Position numbers and translations under genes: made by a program. Positions 1 through 6,297 of a stretch of DNA of 30,208 nucleotides are shown here, piece by piece. The notes below the pieces were generated by a model. It saw only the letters and a program-made list of their open reading frames with translations. It was not told where the DNA came from and did not search any database. Every line of letters starts with the position of its first letter. Position 1 is the first letter of the stretch. The DNA is from a bacterium (GTDB lineage: Bacteria > JAJRZV01), in the NCBI GenBank assembly GCA_024275095.1, contig JAJRZV010000071.1, positions 1 through 30,208 of the forward strand, written 5' to 3'.

Positions 1-230
1 CTTTGAGAATATGGCGGAAGGGGTTTGTGTTGCAGGGCACGCTCAACGTGTTACCCTGGACGTCCCATCCACTTTCGGACAGGACAGCGCTTCAGAACGT
101 ATTTATAAAATCAATTTCTATTTCTGAAATCTGTATGAACAACACATCTGTTCTGCAGGTGTCACGTATGCTTGAGCAGTATTTAAACACAAAAAAGTTT
201 TCATTTTTGAAGTATACTTGACAAAAAAAA
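1..230. other. 5' edge region with no recognised gene
   Basis: About 230 bases at the window edge. A 72-codon open frame beginning with TTG at position 3 runs to 221, but its translation matches no family I recognise, has no ribosome binding site and could be chance or the tail of a gene that starts outside the window. The second half is AT-rich. No tRNA-like or terminator structure was found in it. Confidence 0.4.
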
Positions 231-259
231 TTGACCTGAATTAACTTTTCGGTCATAAT
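231..259 (+). promoter_or_regulatory. Sigma-70-type promoter upstream of the speDE leader
   Basis: TTGACC (231-236) and CATAAT (254-259) are separated by 17 bases, each matching the consensus at five of six positions. Transcription would start near 266, giving a leader of about 135 bases before speD that contains a short ORF and an intrinsic terminator. A second -35-like TTGACA lies at 218-223 but has no good -10 at the right spacing. Confidence 0.6.
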
Positions 260-294
260 TACATCCTCAATCATGAAGAAGGGAGAGTATAGCT

Positions 295-327
295 ATGATT
301 TTGATGGACTTTAAGTGTGGTTGTTGA
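295..327 (+). CDS. Possible 10-residue leader peptide upstream of speD
   Basis: A short frame (MILMDFKCGC then stop) starts at an ATG preceded by a good Shine-Dalgarno AGGGAGAG about 8-10 bases upstream. It lies between the promoter at 231-259 and the terminator at 342-369, which is where an attenuation leader peptide would sit. An alternative 13-residue frame starts at 273 (MKKGEYSYDFDGL), with no ribosome binding site of its own. Two of the first four codons encode methionine, which could matter because SpeD consumes S-adenosylmethionine, but this is speculation. Either frame could be chance. Confidence 0.25.
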   Translation: MILMDFKCGC

Positions 328-341
328 TGTTTCTTTTGAAT

Positions 342-369
342 AAAAAACCCCCAATATTGGGGGTTTTTT
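342..369 (+). terminator. Intrinsic terminator in the speD leader (possible attenuator)
   Basis: A perfect 28-base palindrome: A6, CCCCC, AATATT, GGGGG, T6. It forms a C5/G5 stem extended by A/T pairs and ends in a T tract, so it can work on both strands. It lies about 80 bases after the predicted transcription start and 33 bases before the speD ATG. It therefore either ends a short transcript or attenuates speD transcription. Confidence 0.75.
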
Positions 370-402
370 ATTTTTACAAAAACTCAAGGGGGGGTGATAG
401 AA

Positions 403-840
403 ATGACGGCACTCGGAAGGCACTTGATACTTGAATTGAGGGATTGCAACCCAGAACGTCTTAACGACCTCCCCTTTATCGAACGGGTGATGCTTGAAGC
501 TGCACGGCGGGCCAATGCCACTATTCTTTCTCACCAGTTTCGTCGTTTTGAACCCCAGGGAGTCAGCGGCATTGTTATCATTGCGGAAAGTCATCTTGCC
601 ATACATACATGGCCGGAATATGGATACGCAGCAGTGGATGTATATACCTGTGGTGAAACCCTGAGACCGGAAGTGGCTGCTGCTCACCTTGTGAAAGCAC
701 TGGAATGCAGCAGGCCTTATGTTATATCCATCAAGCGAGGATTGCTTGAGGATAATACGGTAGCAAGACCCCAGGAAATCATAAGGCTGGACGAGCAAGG
801 GCTGGGCGGTGAAAAAGGTGTGGCACAAACTGTTCTTTGA
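403..840 (+). CDS. speD: S-adenosylmethionine decarboxylase proenzyme
   Basis: Decarboxylates S-adenosylmethionine to give the aminopropyl donor for polyamine synthesis. The 145-residue protein is the short prokaryotic form. The self-cleavage site is visible: E62-S63, with S63 becoming the pyruvoyl group, followed by HLAIHTWPEYG with H68, and C83 in the VYTCG motif. These positions equal those of the Thermotoga maritima enzyme. I chose the ATG at 403 because a G-rich Shine-Dalgarno (about 387-396) precedes it by about seven bases; an in-frame GTG at 394 lies inside that site. The 3' end overlaps speE by 32 bases, implying translational coupling. A promoter and terminator lie upstream. Confidence 0.96.
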   Translation: MTALGRHLILELRDCNPERLNDLPFIERVMLEAARRANATILSHQFRRFEPQGVSGIVIIAESHLAIHTWPEYGYAAVDVYTCGETLRPEVAAAHLVKALECSRPYVISIKRGLLEDNTVARPQEIIRLDEQGLGGEKGVAQTVL

Positions 841-1723
841 CTCCGTAGCCACGGGCTTCGGTTATTTCTATTCAATCAATAAAGAAGTGGCATCTGTACA
901 AACACCTTTCCAGCATGCGGAAATTTTTGAACTGGAATTCTTTGGACGTTCGTTGGTGCTTGATGGAAAGATCCAATCTACGGAGAAGGACGAGTTCATT
1001 TATCATGAAGCCCTGGTACATCCTGCTATGCTTTCGCACCCTTTTCCTCAAACAGTGCTCGTTATAGGAGGGGGAGAAGGTGCTACTCTTCGTGAGGTTC
1101 TGCGGCACGAAAGCGTTAAACAGGTGGTAATGGTGGACATTGACGAGCAGGTGGTGAACCTGTGCCGCGAACATCTGGGAATTATGCATCAGGGGAGTTT
1201 TGACGACTCGAGGGTGCAACTGGTTTTCGACGATGCACGGAAATTTCTCGAGAGAAGCAGAGACAACGAATATGACGTAATTATTATGGATTCTACAGAT
1301 CCTCTGGAGGAGGGGCCGGCTTATCTCCTTTTTACAGTCGAATTTTACAGTATCGTTGCACGTAAACTCAGCGATCAAGGCGTTATGGTAGTACAGTCTA
1401 ATTCGGCAGCAGTGGTTGAGACCGACTGTTTTACTGCACTTAATAGAACCCTTCGGGAGGTTTTCCCCCACGTGGTTGCTTATTCGGCTTTTATTCCCGC
1501 TTTTGGGTTGGACTGGGGATTCAATATGGCCTCTCGTTATCCTCTTATAAACGAACTGGAATCCACAGAGGTGATGAATCGGATGAAACGCATTAAAGGG
1601 GATTTGAGATACCTTGATGAAGTGACGTTCAACCGCATGTTTGCTTTGCCCAAAGATACACGGGAATTACTGGCCCGTGAGGATCGCATTATTCGGGACA
1701 GCCAGCCGCTTTACGTTCGATAA
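809..1723 (+). CDS. speE: Polyamine aminopropyltransferase (spermidine/thermospermine synthase family)
   Basis: Transfers the aminopropyl group of decarboxylated SAM to a polyamine acceptor. The Rossmann motif GGGEGATLREVLRH (87-100), the MVDIDEQVV strand and the catalytic DSTDP loop are present. Length, about 304 residues, is normal. Instead of the usual GPAxxLF after DSTDP it reads LEEGPAYLLFTVEFY, and it has HQGSFDD and IPAFGLDWGF. As I recall these families, such features resemble Thermus SpeE (an agmatine/triamine aminopropyltransferase) and plant ACL5 (thermospermine synthase) more than E. coli SpeE. The acceptor is therefore uncertain. The start is GTG at 809, inside speD; GTG at 818, after GGTGA, is an alternative. 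Confidence 0.93.
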   Translation: MKKVWHKLFFDSVATGFGYFYSINKEVASVQTPFQHAEIFELEFFGRSLVLDGKIQSTEKDEFIYHEALVHPAMLSHPFPQTVLVIGGGEGATLREVLRHESVKQVVMVDIDEQVVNLCREHLGIMHQGSFDDSRVQLVFDDARKFLERSRDNEYDVIIMDSTDPLEEGPAYLLFTVEFYSIVARKLSDQGVMVVQSNSAAVVETDCFTALNRTLREVFPHVVAYSAFIPAFGLDWGFNMASRYPLINELESTEVMNRMKRIKGDLRYLDEVTFNRMFALPKDTRELLAREDRIIRDSQPLYVR

Positions 1724-1786
1724 CTTCACACCTCGTTGTTGCCTTTGCTTTTGAATCCTTACGGTGTGGAGTCCGAAATTGTTGTA

Positions 1787-1806
1787 ATTACCCCAGGGGG
1801 TATTTT
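1787..1806 (+). terminator. Weak hairpin after speE
   Basis: A five-base stem TACCC/GGGTA (1789-1793 with 1798-1802) has a four-base loop and is followed by TTTT. It lies about 65 bases after the speE stop. The stem and T tract are short, so termination would be inefficient at best. Confidence 0.3.
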
Positions 1807-1865
1807 GAATAAATTTTCAGAATTTGGAACGATAGAAAACGGGGTGCTGACAGTAACGGTTTTGG

Positions 1866-1894
1866 TTGACATAAAGCATGCCCCCTTTAATAAT
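1866..1894 (+). promoter_or_regulatory. Strong sigma-70-type promoter of the cytochrome operon
   Basis: A perfect TTGACA (1866-1871) and AATAAT (1889-1894), five of six matches, are separated by 17 bases. The start would be near 1901, leaving a 5' leader of about 110 bases before the first cytochrome gene at 2013. Confidence 0.65.
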
Positions 1895-1950
1895 AACAGC
1901 CACCTGTTGATTTTTTAGAGATCAGGGCGAGCGGGAGGTGTCGGTAGAAG

Positions 1951-2012
1951 TCAAAATATTTAAATTTTGATAAATGTAAAACCTTTCCGAACCTTTACGA
2001 AGGAGTAGAGGG
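1951..2012 (+). promoter_or_regulatory. Leader of the cytochrome operon: AT-rich inverted repeat, tandem repeat and SD hairpin
   Basis: An inverted repeat TCAAAAT/ATTTTGA (1951-1957 and 1964-1970) could be an operator. Next come two near-identical decamers, ACCTTTCCGA (1981-1990) and ACCTTTACGA (1991-2000). The second CCTT can pair with AAGG at 2000-2003, part of the Shine-Dalgarno AAGGAG (2000-2005) that serves the ATG at 2013. The first decamer could compete for the same pairing. Regulatory function is inferred only from the layout. Confidence 0.3.
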
Positions 2013-2741
2013 ATGCCAGATCAGGTGAAAAGATTGAGCGTGATATTTATTCTGGTAATCAGCGCACTTGTAATAGTGCGGTATCTCCTTATTCCCCCGA
2101 CTTTTGGAAAGTTGGGACACTACAGGGCCAGAGCCTTGGAGGATGCAAAGGCGCTTCCTGTAAAGTACGCGGGTAGGGAAGCGTGTCTGGAATGCCATGA
2201 TGACGTGGGGGATGCCCTTGGAAAATCGTATCATCGAGGTCTTTCGTGTGAGGTTTGTCATGGTCCTGGAGCAAAGCATGTGAAATCTGAAGGAGATGTC
2301 GAACTGGTTGTTCCAGGAAAAAGGAAAGATTGCCTGCGTTGCCATCAATTTCTTTCGTCGAGACCTACAGGGTTTCCTCAGGTAGATCCTCTCCAGCACA
2401 ACCCTGTAAAACCCTGTATCACCTGTCACGACCCTCACGAGCCCGGGCCGCCCCGGGCTCCTGCAGATTGTTCAGGATGTCATACCACCATTGCCAAGAT
2501 AAAGGGTGTATCCCGGCATGTGTCATTAAAGTGTGAAACGTGTCATACGACAAAAGCACAGCATAAATTAGACCCCAGAAAGTTTCGGGCATCCATACCC
2601 GCAGAAAGAGAATTCTGTGGAAAATGTCATGCTAAAAAAGCAAAGGGCTCCTCTGATATTCCACAGGTTGATATTCGTCTTCACGGTGGAAGGTACCTGT
2701 GCTGGGAATGTCACAATCCTCACAATCCTCAAGGAGAGTAA
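2013..2741 (+). CDS. Octahaem c-type cytochrome, membrane anchored
   Basis: A 242-residue periplasmic electron-transfer protein. An N-terminal hydrophobic segment (about 8-27) is followed by eight CxxCH haem sites: CLECH, CEVCH, CLRCH, CITCH, CSGCH, CETCH, CGKCH and CWECH. The signal segment has no clear cleavage site, so it is probably an anchor. Start ATG has AAGGAG seven bases upstream. It heads an operon with an Fe-S protein and an NrfD-like protein directly downstream, the order found in CbcSTU-, Qrc-, Ohc- and ACIII-like quinone-linked complexes. It probably carries electrons between that membrane module and other cytochromes. A GC-rich hairpin lies inside the gene at 2439-2460. The exact partner is unknown. 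Confidence 0.9.
   Translation: MPDQVKRLSVIFILVISALVIVRYLLIPPTFGKLGHYRARALEDAKALPVKYAGREACLECHDDVGDALGKSYHRGLSCEVCHGPGAKHVKSEGDVELVVPGKRKDCLRCHQFLSSRPTGFPQVDPLQHNPVKPCITCHDPHEPGPPRAPADCSGCHTTIAKIKGVSRHVSLKCETCHTTKAQHKLDPRKFRASIPAEREFCGKCHAKKAKGSSDIPQVDIRLHGGRYLCWECHNPHNPQGE
2439..2460 (+). repeat. GC-rich intragenic hairpin in the octahaem cytochrome
   Basis: A perfect nine-base stem, GAGCCCGGG (2439-2447) with CCCGGGCTC (2452-2460), encloses a four-base loop. It lies within codons of the Pro-rich linker EPGPPRAP between haem sites four and five. It is stronger than most structures in the window and could slow translation or arise from Pro codon use. Confidence 0.4.
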
Positions 2742-2743
2742 CA

Positions 2744-3526
2744 ATGAAGAAAGAAAAGAATACCATCAAGAGGAGAGAGTTTCTGAGGAAATTGGCGGAA
2801 GGAGCTTCTGCAGCCGGGTTGCTGTGGCTGTTGCCTGAGGGTATTGCCTACGGGGTCTTTGTGTCGGAACATGCCGGTGAAAACGCCGAACACTATTACG
2901 GTATGGGGATTTATGTGGATCGGTGCATCGGCTGTGGAAAGTGTGTAAACGCGTGCAAGAACGAGAACAATGTGCCGCGCGAGCCGTTCTTTTTCCGTAC
3001 GTGGGTCGAACGGTATGTGATTTTCGAGGATGGAGAGGTAAAAGTTGATAGTCCTGCAGGGGGTGCCGAAGGGTTTCCGCCCCTGGATTCAGAAAAAACA
3101 AACAAGCCTGTGATAAAGTCGTTTTTCGTGCCCAAACTCTGCAATCACTGTGATAATCCCCCGTGTGTTCAGGTGTGCCCTGTGGGAGCCACGTTTAAAT
3201 CGCCCGAAGGGGTGGTTCTGGTTGATGCAGATTATTGCATTGGGTGCAGATACTGCATCCAGGCGTGCCCCTATGGGGCCAGGTATCTCAACCCTCAAAC
3301 AAAGACCGCGGATAAATGTACTTTCTGTTATCACCGATTGGCGCGCGGTTTCCTGCCGGCGTGCGTGGAGATCTGCCCGACAAGAGCAAGAGTGTTTGCA
3401 GACTTGAAAAAACGGAGCAATCCCCTTCAACGGCTCATGCGTCTTGCCGAGGTGCACACCCTCAAGCCTGACCTTAATACCGAACCGAAAGTGTATTATG
3501 CGAACCTGGATGGGGAGGTAAGGTAA
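2744..3526 (+). CDS. Tat-exported 4x[4Fe-4S] ferredoxin subunit (NrfC/HybA/PsrB-like)
   Basis: A 260-residue electron-transfer subunit expected on the periplasmic face. A twin-arginine signal (KRREFL at 9-14, then a hydrophobic stretch) precedes four cysteine clusters: CIGCGKCVNAC, CNHCDNPPCVQVC, CIGCRYCIQAC, and CTFC...CVEIC. All sixteen ligand cysteines are present. Such proteins link an NrfD-type quinone-interacting membrane subunit to a catalytic or cytochrome subunit. I chose ATG 2744, five bases after AAGGAGAG, over upstream in-frame starts that lack a site. The gene follows the octahaem cytochrome by two bases and abuts the NrfD-like gene. TatA/B and TatC are encoded at 14657-15723. 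No molybdopterin catalytic subunit is nearby. Confidence 0.92.
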   Translation: MKKEKNTIKRREFLRKLAEGASAAGLLWLLPEGIAYGVFVSEHAGENAEHYYGMGIYVDRCIGCGKCVNACKNENNVPREPFFFRTWVERYVIFEDGEVKVDSPAGGAEGFPPLDSEKTNKPVIKSFFVPKLCNHCDNPPCVQVCPVGATFKSPEGVVLVDADYCIGCRYCIQACPYGARYLNPQTKTADKCTFCYHRLARGFLPACVEICPTRARVFADLKKRSNPLQRLMRLAEVHTLKPDLNTEPKVYYANLDGEVR

Positions 3527-4765
3527 ATGGAACAATTGATTCATCAACTTTATTCGGCTCTCCAGAATGTAACGGGTTTCATCTATCCGAACGAGATCGA
3601 ACTTCAATGGAGCATTCTCATCGTTATATACCCGTATATTACAGGGCTCGTCGCAGGTGCTTTTATTCTCGCATCTCTAGTGAAGGTGTTTAATGTTAAA
3701 GAGGTGAGTCCTACTTACAGATTGTCTTTGCTCACAGCCCTTGCTTTTCTTATTGTAGCCCCTCTTCCGCTGCTGGCACACCTTGGGCACATGGAGCGCT
3801 CGTACGAGATATTCCTTACCCCTCACCTGAAATCAGCTATGGCCGTGTTCGGGTTTGTGTACCTGTGGTACTTGATGGTGGTTTTGCTTTTGGAAATATG
3901 GTTTGATTATCGAAAGGACATGATCGAATGGGGTAATCAGTCAAGAGGATTGAAAAAGCTCTTTTACCGGTTTCTGGTCTTGTTTTCCAAGGACACCTCT
4001 TCCGAAGCCCTCGCGTTTGATAAGAAAGCCGTAAGGGTGATCACCATAATCGGGATTCCCTCGGCGTTTTTATTACACGGTTACGTGGGATTTATATTCG
4101 GCTCGGTCAAGGCCAATCCGTGGTGGAGCAGTGTTCTTATGCCTGTGGTATTTCTTTTCTCGGCCATTGTTTCAGGAATCGCTCTTGTCCTGCTGCTTTA
4201 CATGATTGCAACAATGCTCAGGGGTGAGAAGCTGGACATGCGATGTCTGGACAGGCTCGCTGACTTCCTCTTTTATTCTATTATTGTAGATTTTTCCCTT
4301 GAAATGCTGGATTTCATACACCGCCTTTATCAATCAGAAGAATCAATAAAAATTATCTCCCAGATGGTGAGCAGCCGTTTGTTCGTCAGCCTTATAGTAA
4401 TACAGATTTTAATTGGTACGCTCGTACCGCTTGGGACCCTGTTTTTCATAAAGATTACGTCCCTGAACGAGGAGCTGCGGCGCTTGCTGTATTTTCTTTC
4501 AGCAATTCTCGTGCAGATCGGAATTTTCAGCACGCGCTGGAATGTAGTGATCGGTGGCCAGCTTTTTTCAAAAAGCTTCAGAGGGCTTACAGTGTATAAA
4601 ATGGAACTGCTTGGAGTTGAAGGATTGCTGGTTGGTATAGCCTTTCTCGTTCTCCCTTTTATAATTCTTTACGTGCTCATGCGGATTTTACCGCCGTGGT
4701 CTTCGCCCGGTCCCGGTGCTGACGAAAATTCTTCTAAACAACTGCAACCTCAGACACAACCGTGA
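3527..4765 (+). CDS. NrfD/PsrC-like integral membrane quinone-interacting subunit
   Basis: A 412-residue polytopic protein with about eight to nine hydrophobic helices. The central stretch with GIPSAFLLHGYVGFIFGS followed by NPWWSSVLMPVVFLFSAIVSG is typical of the NrfD/PsrC/HybB/ActC family, which binds quinone and passes electrons to or from the Fe-S partner. The C-terminus is a hydrophilic Pro/Gln-rich tail. The ATG directly follows the stop of the Fe-S gene. Family members with this gene order occur in Cbc-type menaquinol:cytochrome c reductases and in alternative complex III. The direction of electron flow here cannot be read from sequence. Confidence 0.88.
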   Translation: MEQLIHQLYSALQNVTGFIYPNEIELQWSILIVIYPYITGLVAGAFILASLVKVFNVKEVSPTYRLSLLTALAFLIVAPLPLLAHLGHMERSYEIFLTPHLKSAMAVFGFVYLWYLMVVLLLEIWFDYRKDMIEWGNQSRGLKKLFYRFLVLFSKDTSSEALAFDKKAVRVITIIGIPSAFLLHGYVGFIFGSVKANPWWSSVLMPVVFLFSAIVSGIALVLLLYMIATMLRGEKLDMRCLDRLADFLFYSIIVDFSLEMLDFIHRLYQSEESIKIISQMVSSRLFVSLIVIQILIGTLVPLGTLFFIKITSLNEELRRLLYFLSAILVQIGIFSTRWNVVIGGQLFSKSFRGLTVYKMELLGVEGLLVGIAFLVLPFIILYVLMRILPPWSSPGPGADENSSKQLQPQTQP

Positions 4766-4798
4766 GGAGGAGTAAATAATAATCATGTGAGGATGAAC

Positions 4799-5263
4799 AT
4801 GAATCCTCAAAACCCGGATAATCCAGAAGGAGTAGAGCAGCCGACCAGAAGATCCCTTCTCACGTGGGTTATCCTTTTTTTTACATCCCTGTCAGCTCTG
4901 ATAATAGGTGTTCCTTTACTGCGCTTTCTTTTTCCCCCTGAGAGAGTGATTGAAAAGAGGGGCAGAAAAACATTCGTTGCGCGGATAAAAGATATTCAGA
5001 AAGGTCGAGCGAAGACTGTGTTGTATGAGAACTCCCCTGTGTTGCTCATAAACTATGGGGGAAGTATCAGAGCTGTTTCTGCCATATGTACACACATGGG
5101 ATGTTTCCTGAGATGGGATGACCGCGCGGGTCAGATCAAGTGCCCCTGTCATTATGCAGCTTTTGATATAGACGGAGAGGTTCTTTCCGGTCCGCCGCCG
5201 AGACCTTTGAAAACATTCAAGGTTGAGGTGACTCACGGGAAAATATTTATAGTTAAAGATTGA
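4799..5263 (+). CDS. Rieske [2Fe-2S] protein
   Basis: A 154-residue Rieske subunit of a bc-type complex. It has a twin-arginine motif (TRRSLL, 16-21), an uncleaved membrane helix (about 23-45) and a C-terminal Rieske domain. The ligands are present in CTHMGC (C97, H99, C102) and CPCH (C115, C117, H118). After CPCH it reads YAAFD, where bc1 Rieske proteins have GSxYD. The Ser and Tyr whose hydrogen bonds raise the cluster potential are therefore Ala and Phe, suggesting a low-potential, menaquinol-type cluster. The start is uncertain: ATG 4799 follows GTGAGG by six bases, while GTG 4787 and ATG 4793 are in frame, and a stronger AGGAGGAG lies further upstream. The 3' end overlaps the cytochrome b start by one base. 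Confidence 0.93.
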   Translation: MNPQNPDNPEGVEQPTRRSLLTWVILFFTSLSALIIGVPLLRFLFPPERVIEKRGRKTFVARIKDIQKGRAKTVLYENSPVLLINYGGSIRAVSAICTHMGCFLRWDDRAGQIKCPCHYAAFDIDGEVLSGPPPRPLKTFKVEVTHGKIFIVKD

Positions 5264-6297
5264 TGACTATGATACCCGGAAATAGTCTTTTAAATAATAA
5301 TATCAGAAAAAGGGTTAAGAGCTTCTTTTCTCAACGCGTAAGAGTGGACCTGGATAATTATGTGGGAATATCACTGATTATTCTTTTCATTGTCCAGCTG
5401 CTTACAGGGCTGGGTCTGTCTCTTTATTACCAGCCTTCTCCTACGGAGGCTCACGAAAGCTTAAAATTTATAATGAATGAGCTCCCTTTTGGCTGGCTTA
5501 TCAGAAGTATCCATTACTGGGCTGCACATATGTTCCTGTTTATCGTTCTCGCCCAGCTCATCGCAAAAATGCTCAGAAGAAAGTTTTCCATGACGTACTC
5601 GAATCCCTGGATCGTTGGTTTGATTTTGAGCATTTTTGCCGCCGCCTGGTTTATCACCGGAGAACTTTTGAGCTGGAGCAACAATATTTTCTGGGAGGTT
5701 GATCTTCTGACCGGAGAACTCAATGGAATTCCATTCATAGGAAAGTACATACGGCTTTTTATACGAGGTGGAGAAGCTGTCGGATATTCCACTTTAACCC
5801 GTTTCTACGTATTCCACATTCTTTTCTTTTTACTCATATGTGTTCCACTCGGTATTTACCATGTCTATTCTGCTTTAAAGCACAGGCTTGTTACCTTTTC
5901 TGAAACTCGGGAAGGTAGAGTGCTTTCAGCGTATGTGCTCTCTATTGATACTTTGATAATCATGTTCCTCATTTTTTCTGTACTCATGGGCGTGTCCGTG
6001 TTTCTGCCTCGAGAAATTCCGGAGCTTGCAGACCCGGCCAAGGTGCCGGATGTGATCAGCATCAGCTGGTATATTTACCCTTTCTATAAATTTTACACAT
6101 TGATTCCTGCAAAAATCTTATTTCTAAATCGAGTAACAGTATTTTCTATTTGTATTCTTGTTGTTGCTGGTTTGTATTTTAGCCTGCCGTATATATATTC
6201 CTCTACGCGTAACGCATGGAAAAAAGTTGCTTATGCCTGTGTGGTGGGGTTCACGGGACTCTATGTGATAACGGTGATATGGAGATTGTTGCGATGA
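5263..6297 (+). CDS. Cytochrome b (b6/bc-type) with a missing haem ligand and no PEWY
   Basis: A 344-residue membrane subunit that should hold two b haems and quinone sites. The N-terminal half closely tracks cytochrome b6 (YYQPSPTEAHESLKFIM, FGWLIRSIHYW, STLTRFYVFH). Ligands H84, H185 and H200 are present, but the second helix-B ligand, 14 residues after H84, is Q98 (CAG, 5554-5556). The Qo-site PEWY is replaced by I267-S268-W269-Y270 (6061-6072). The b6 haem-ci cysteine position is also not Cys (about Y33). The C-terminal part resembles subunit IV but is short. Start ATG 5263 overlaps the Rieske stop. The changes suggest altered haem bH and quinol chemistry rather than a canonical Q cycle. 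Confidence 0.92.
   Translation: MTMIPGNSLLNNNIRKRVKSFFSQRVRVDLDNYVGISLIILFIVQLLTGLGLSLYYQPSPTEAHESLKFIMNELPFGWLIRSIHYWAAHMFLFIVLAQLIAKMLRRKFSMTYSNPWIVGLILSIFAAAWFITGELLSWSNNIFWEVDLLTGELNGIPFIGKYIRLFIRGGEAVGYSTLTRFYVFHILFFLLICVPLGIYHVYSALKHRLVTFSETREGRVLSAYVLSIDTLIIMFLIFSVLMGVSVFLPREIPELADPAKVPDVISISWYIYPFYKFYTLIPAKILFLNRVTVFSICILVVAGLYFSLPYIYSSTRNAWKKVAYACVVGFTGLYVITVIWRLLR

Noticed and set aside
3-221. 72-codon open frame at the window edge
   Set aside because: TTG start, no ribosome binding site, no recognisable translation.
271-852. Minus-strand frame opposite speD
   Set aside because: Antisense of the clearly recognised speD; no codon or motif support.
872-1471. Minus-strand frame opposite speE
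   Set aside because: Shadow of speE; no ribosome binding site or motif.
1736-1918. 60-codon open frame between speE and the cytochrome operon
   Set aside because: No ribosome binding site, and it runs through the predicted promoter; the translation has no family character.
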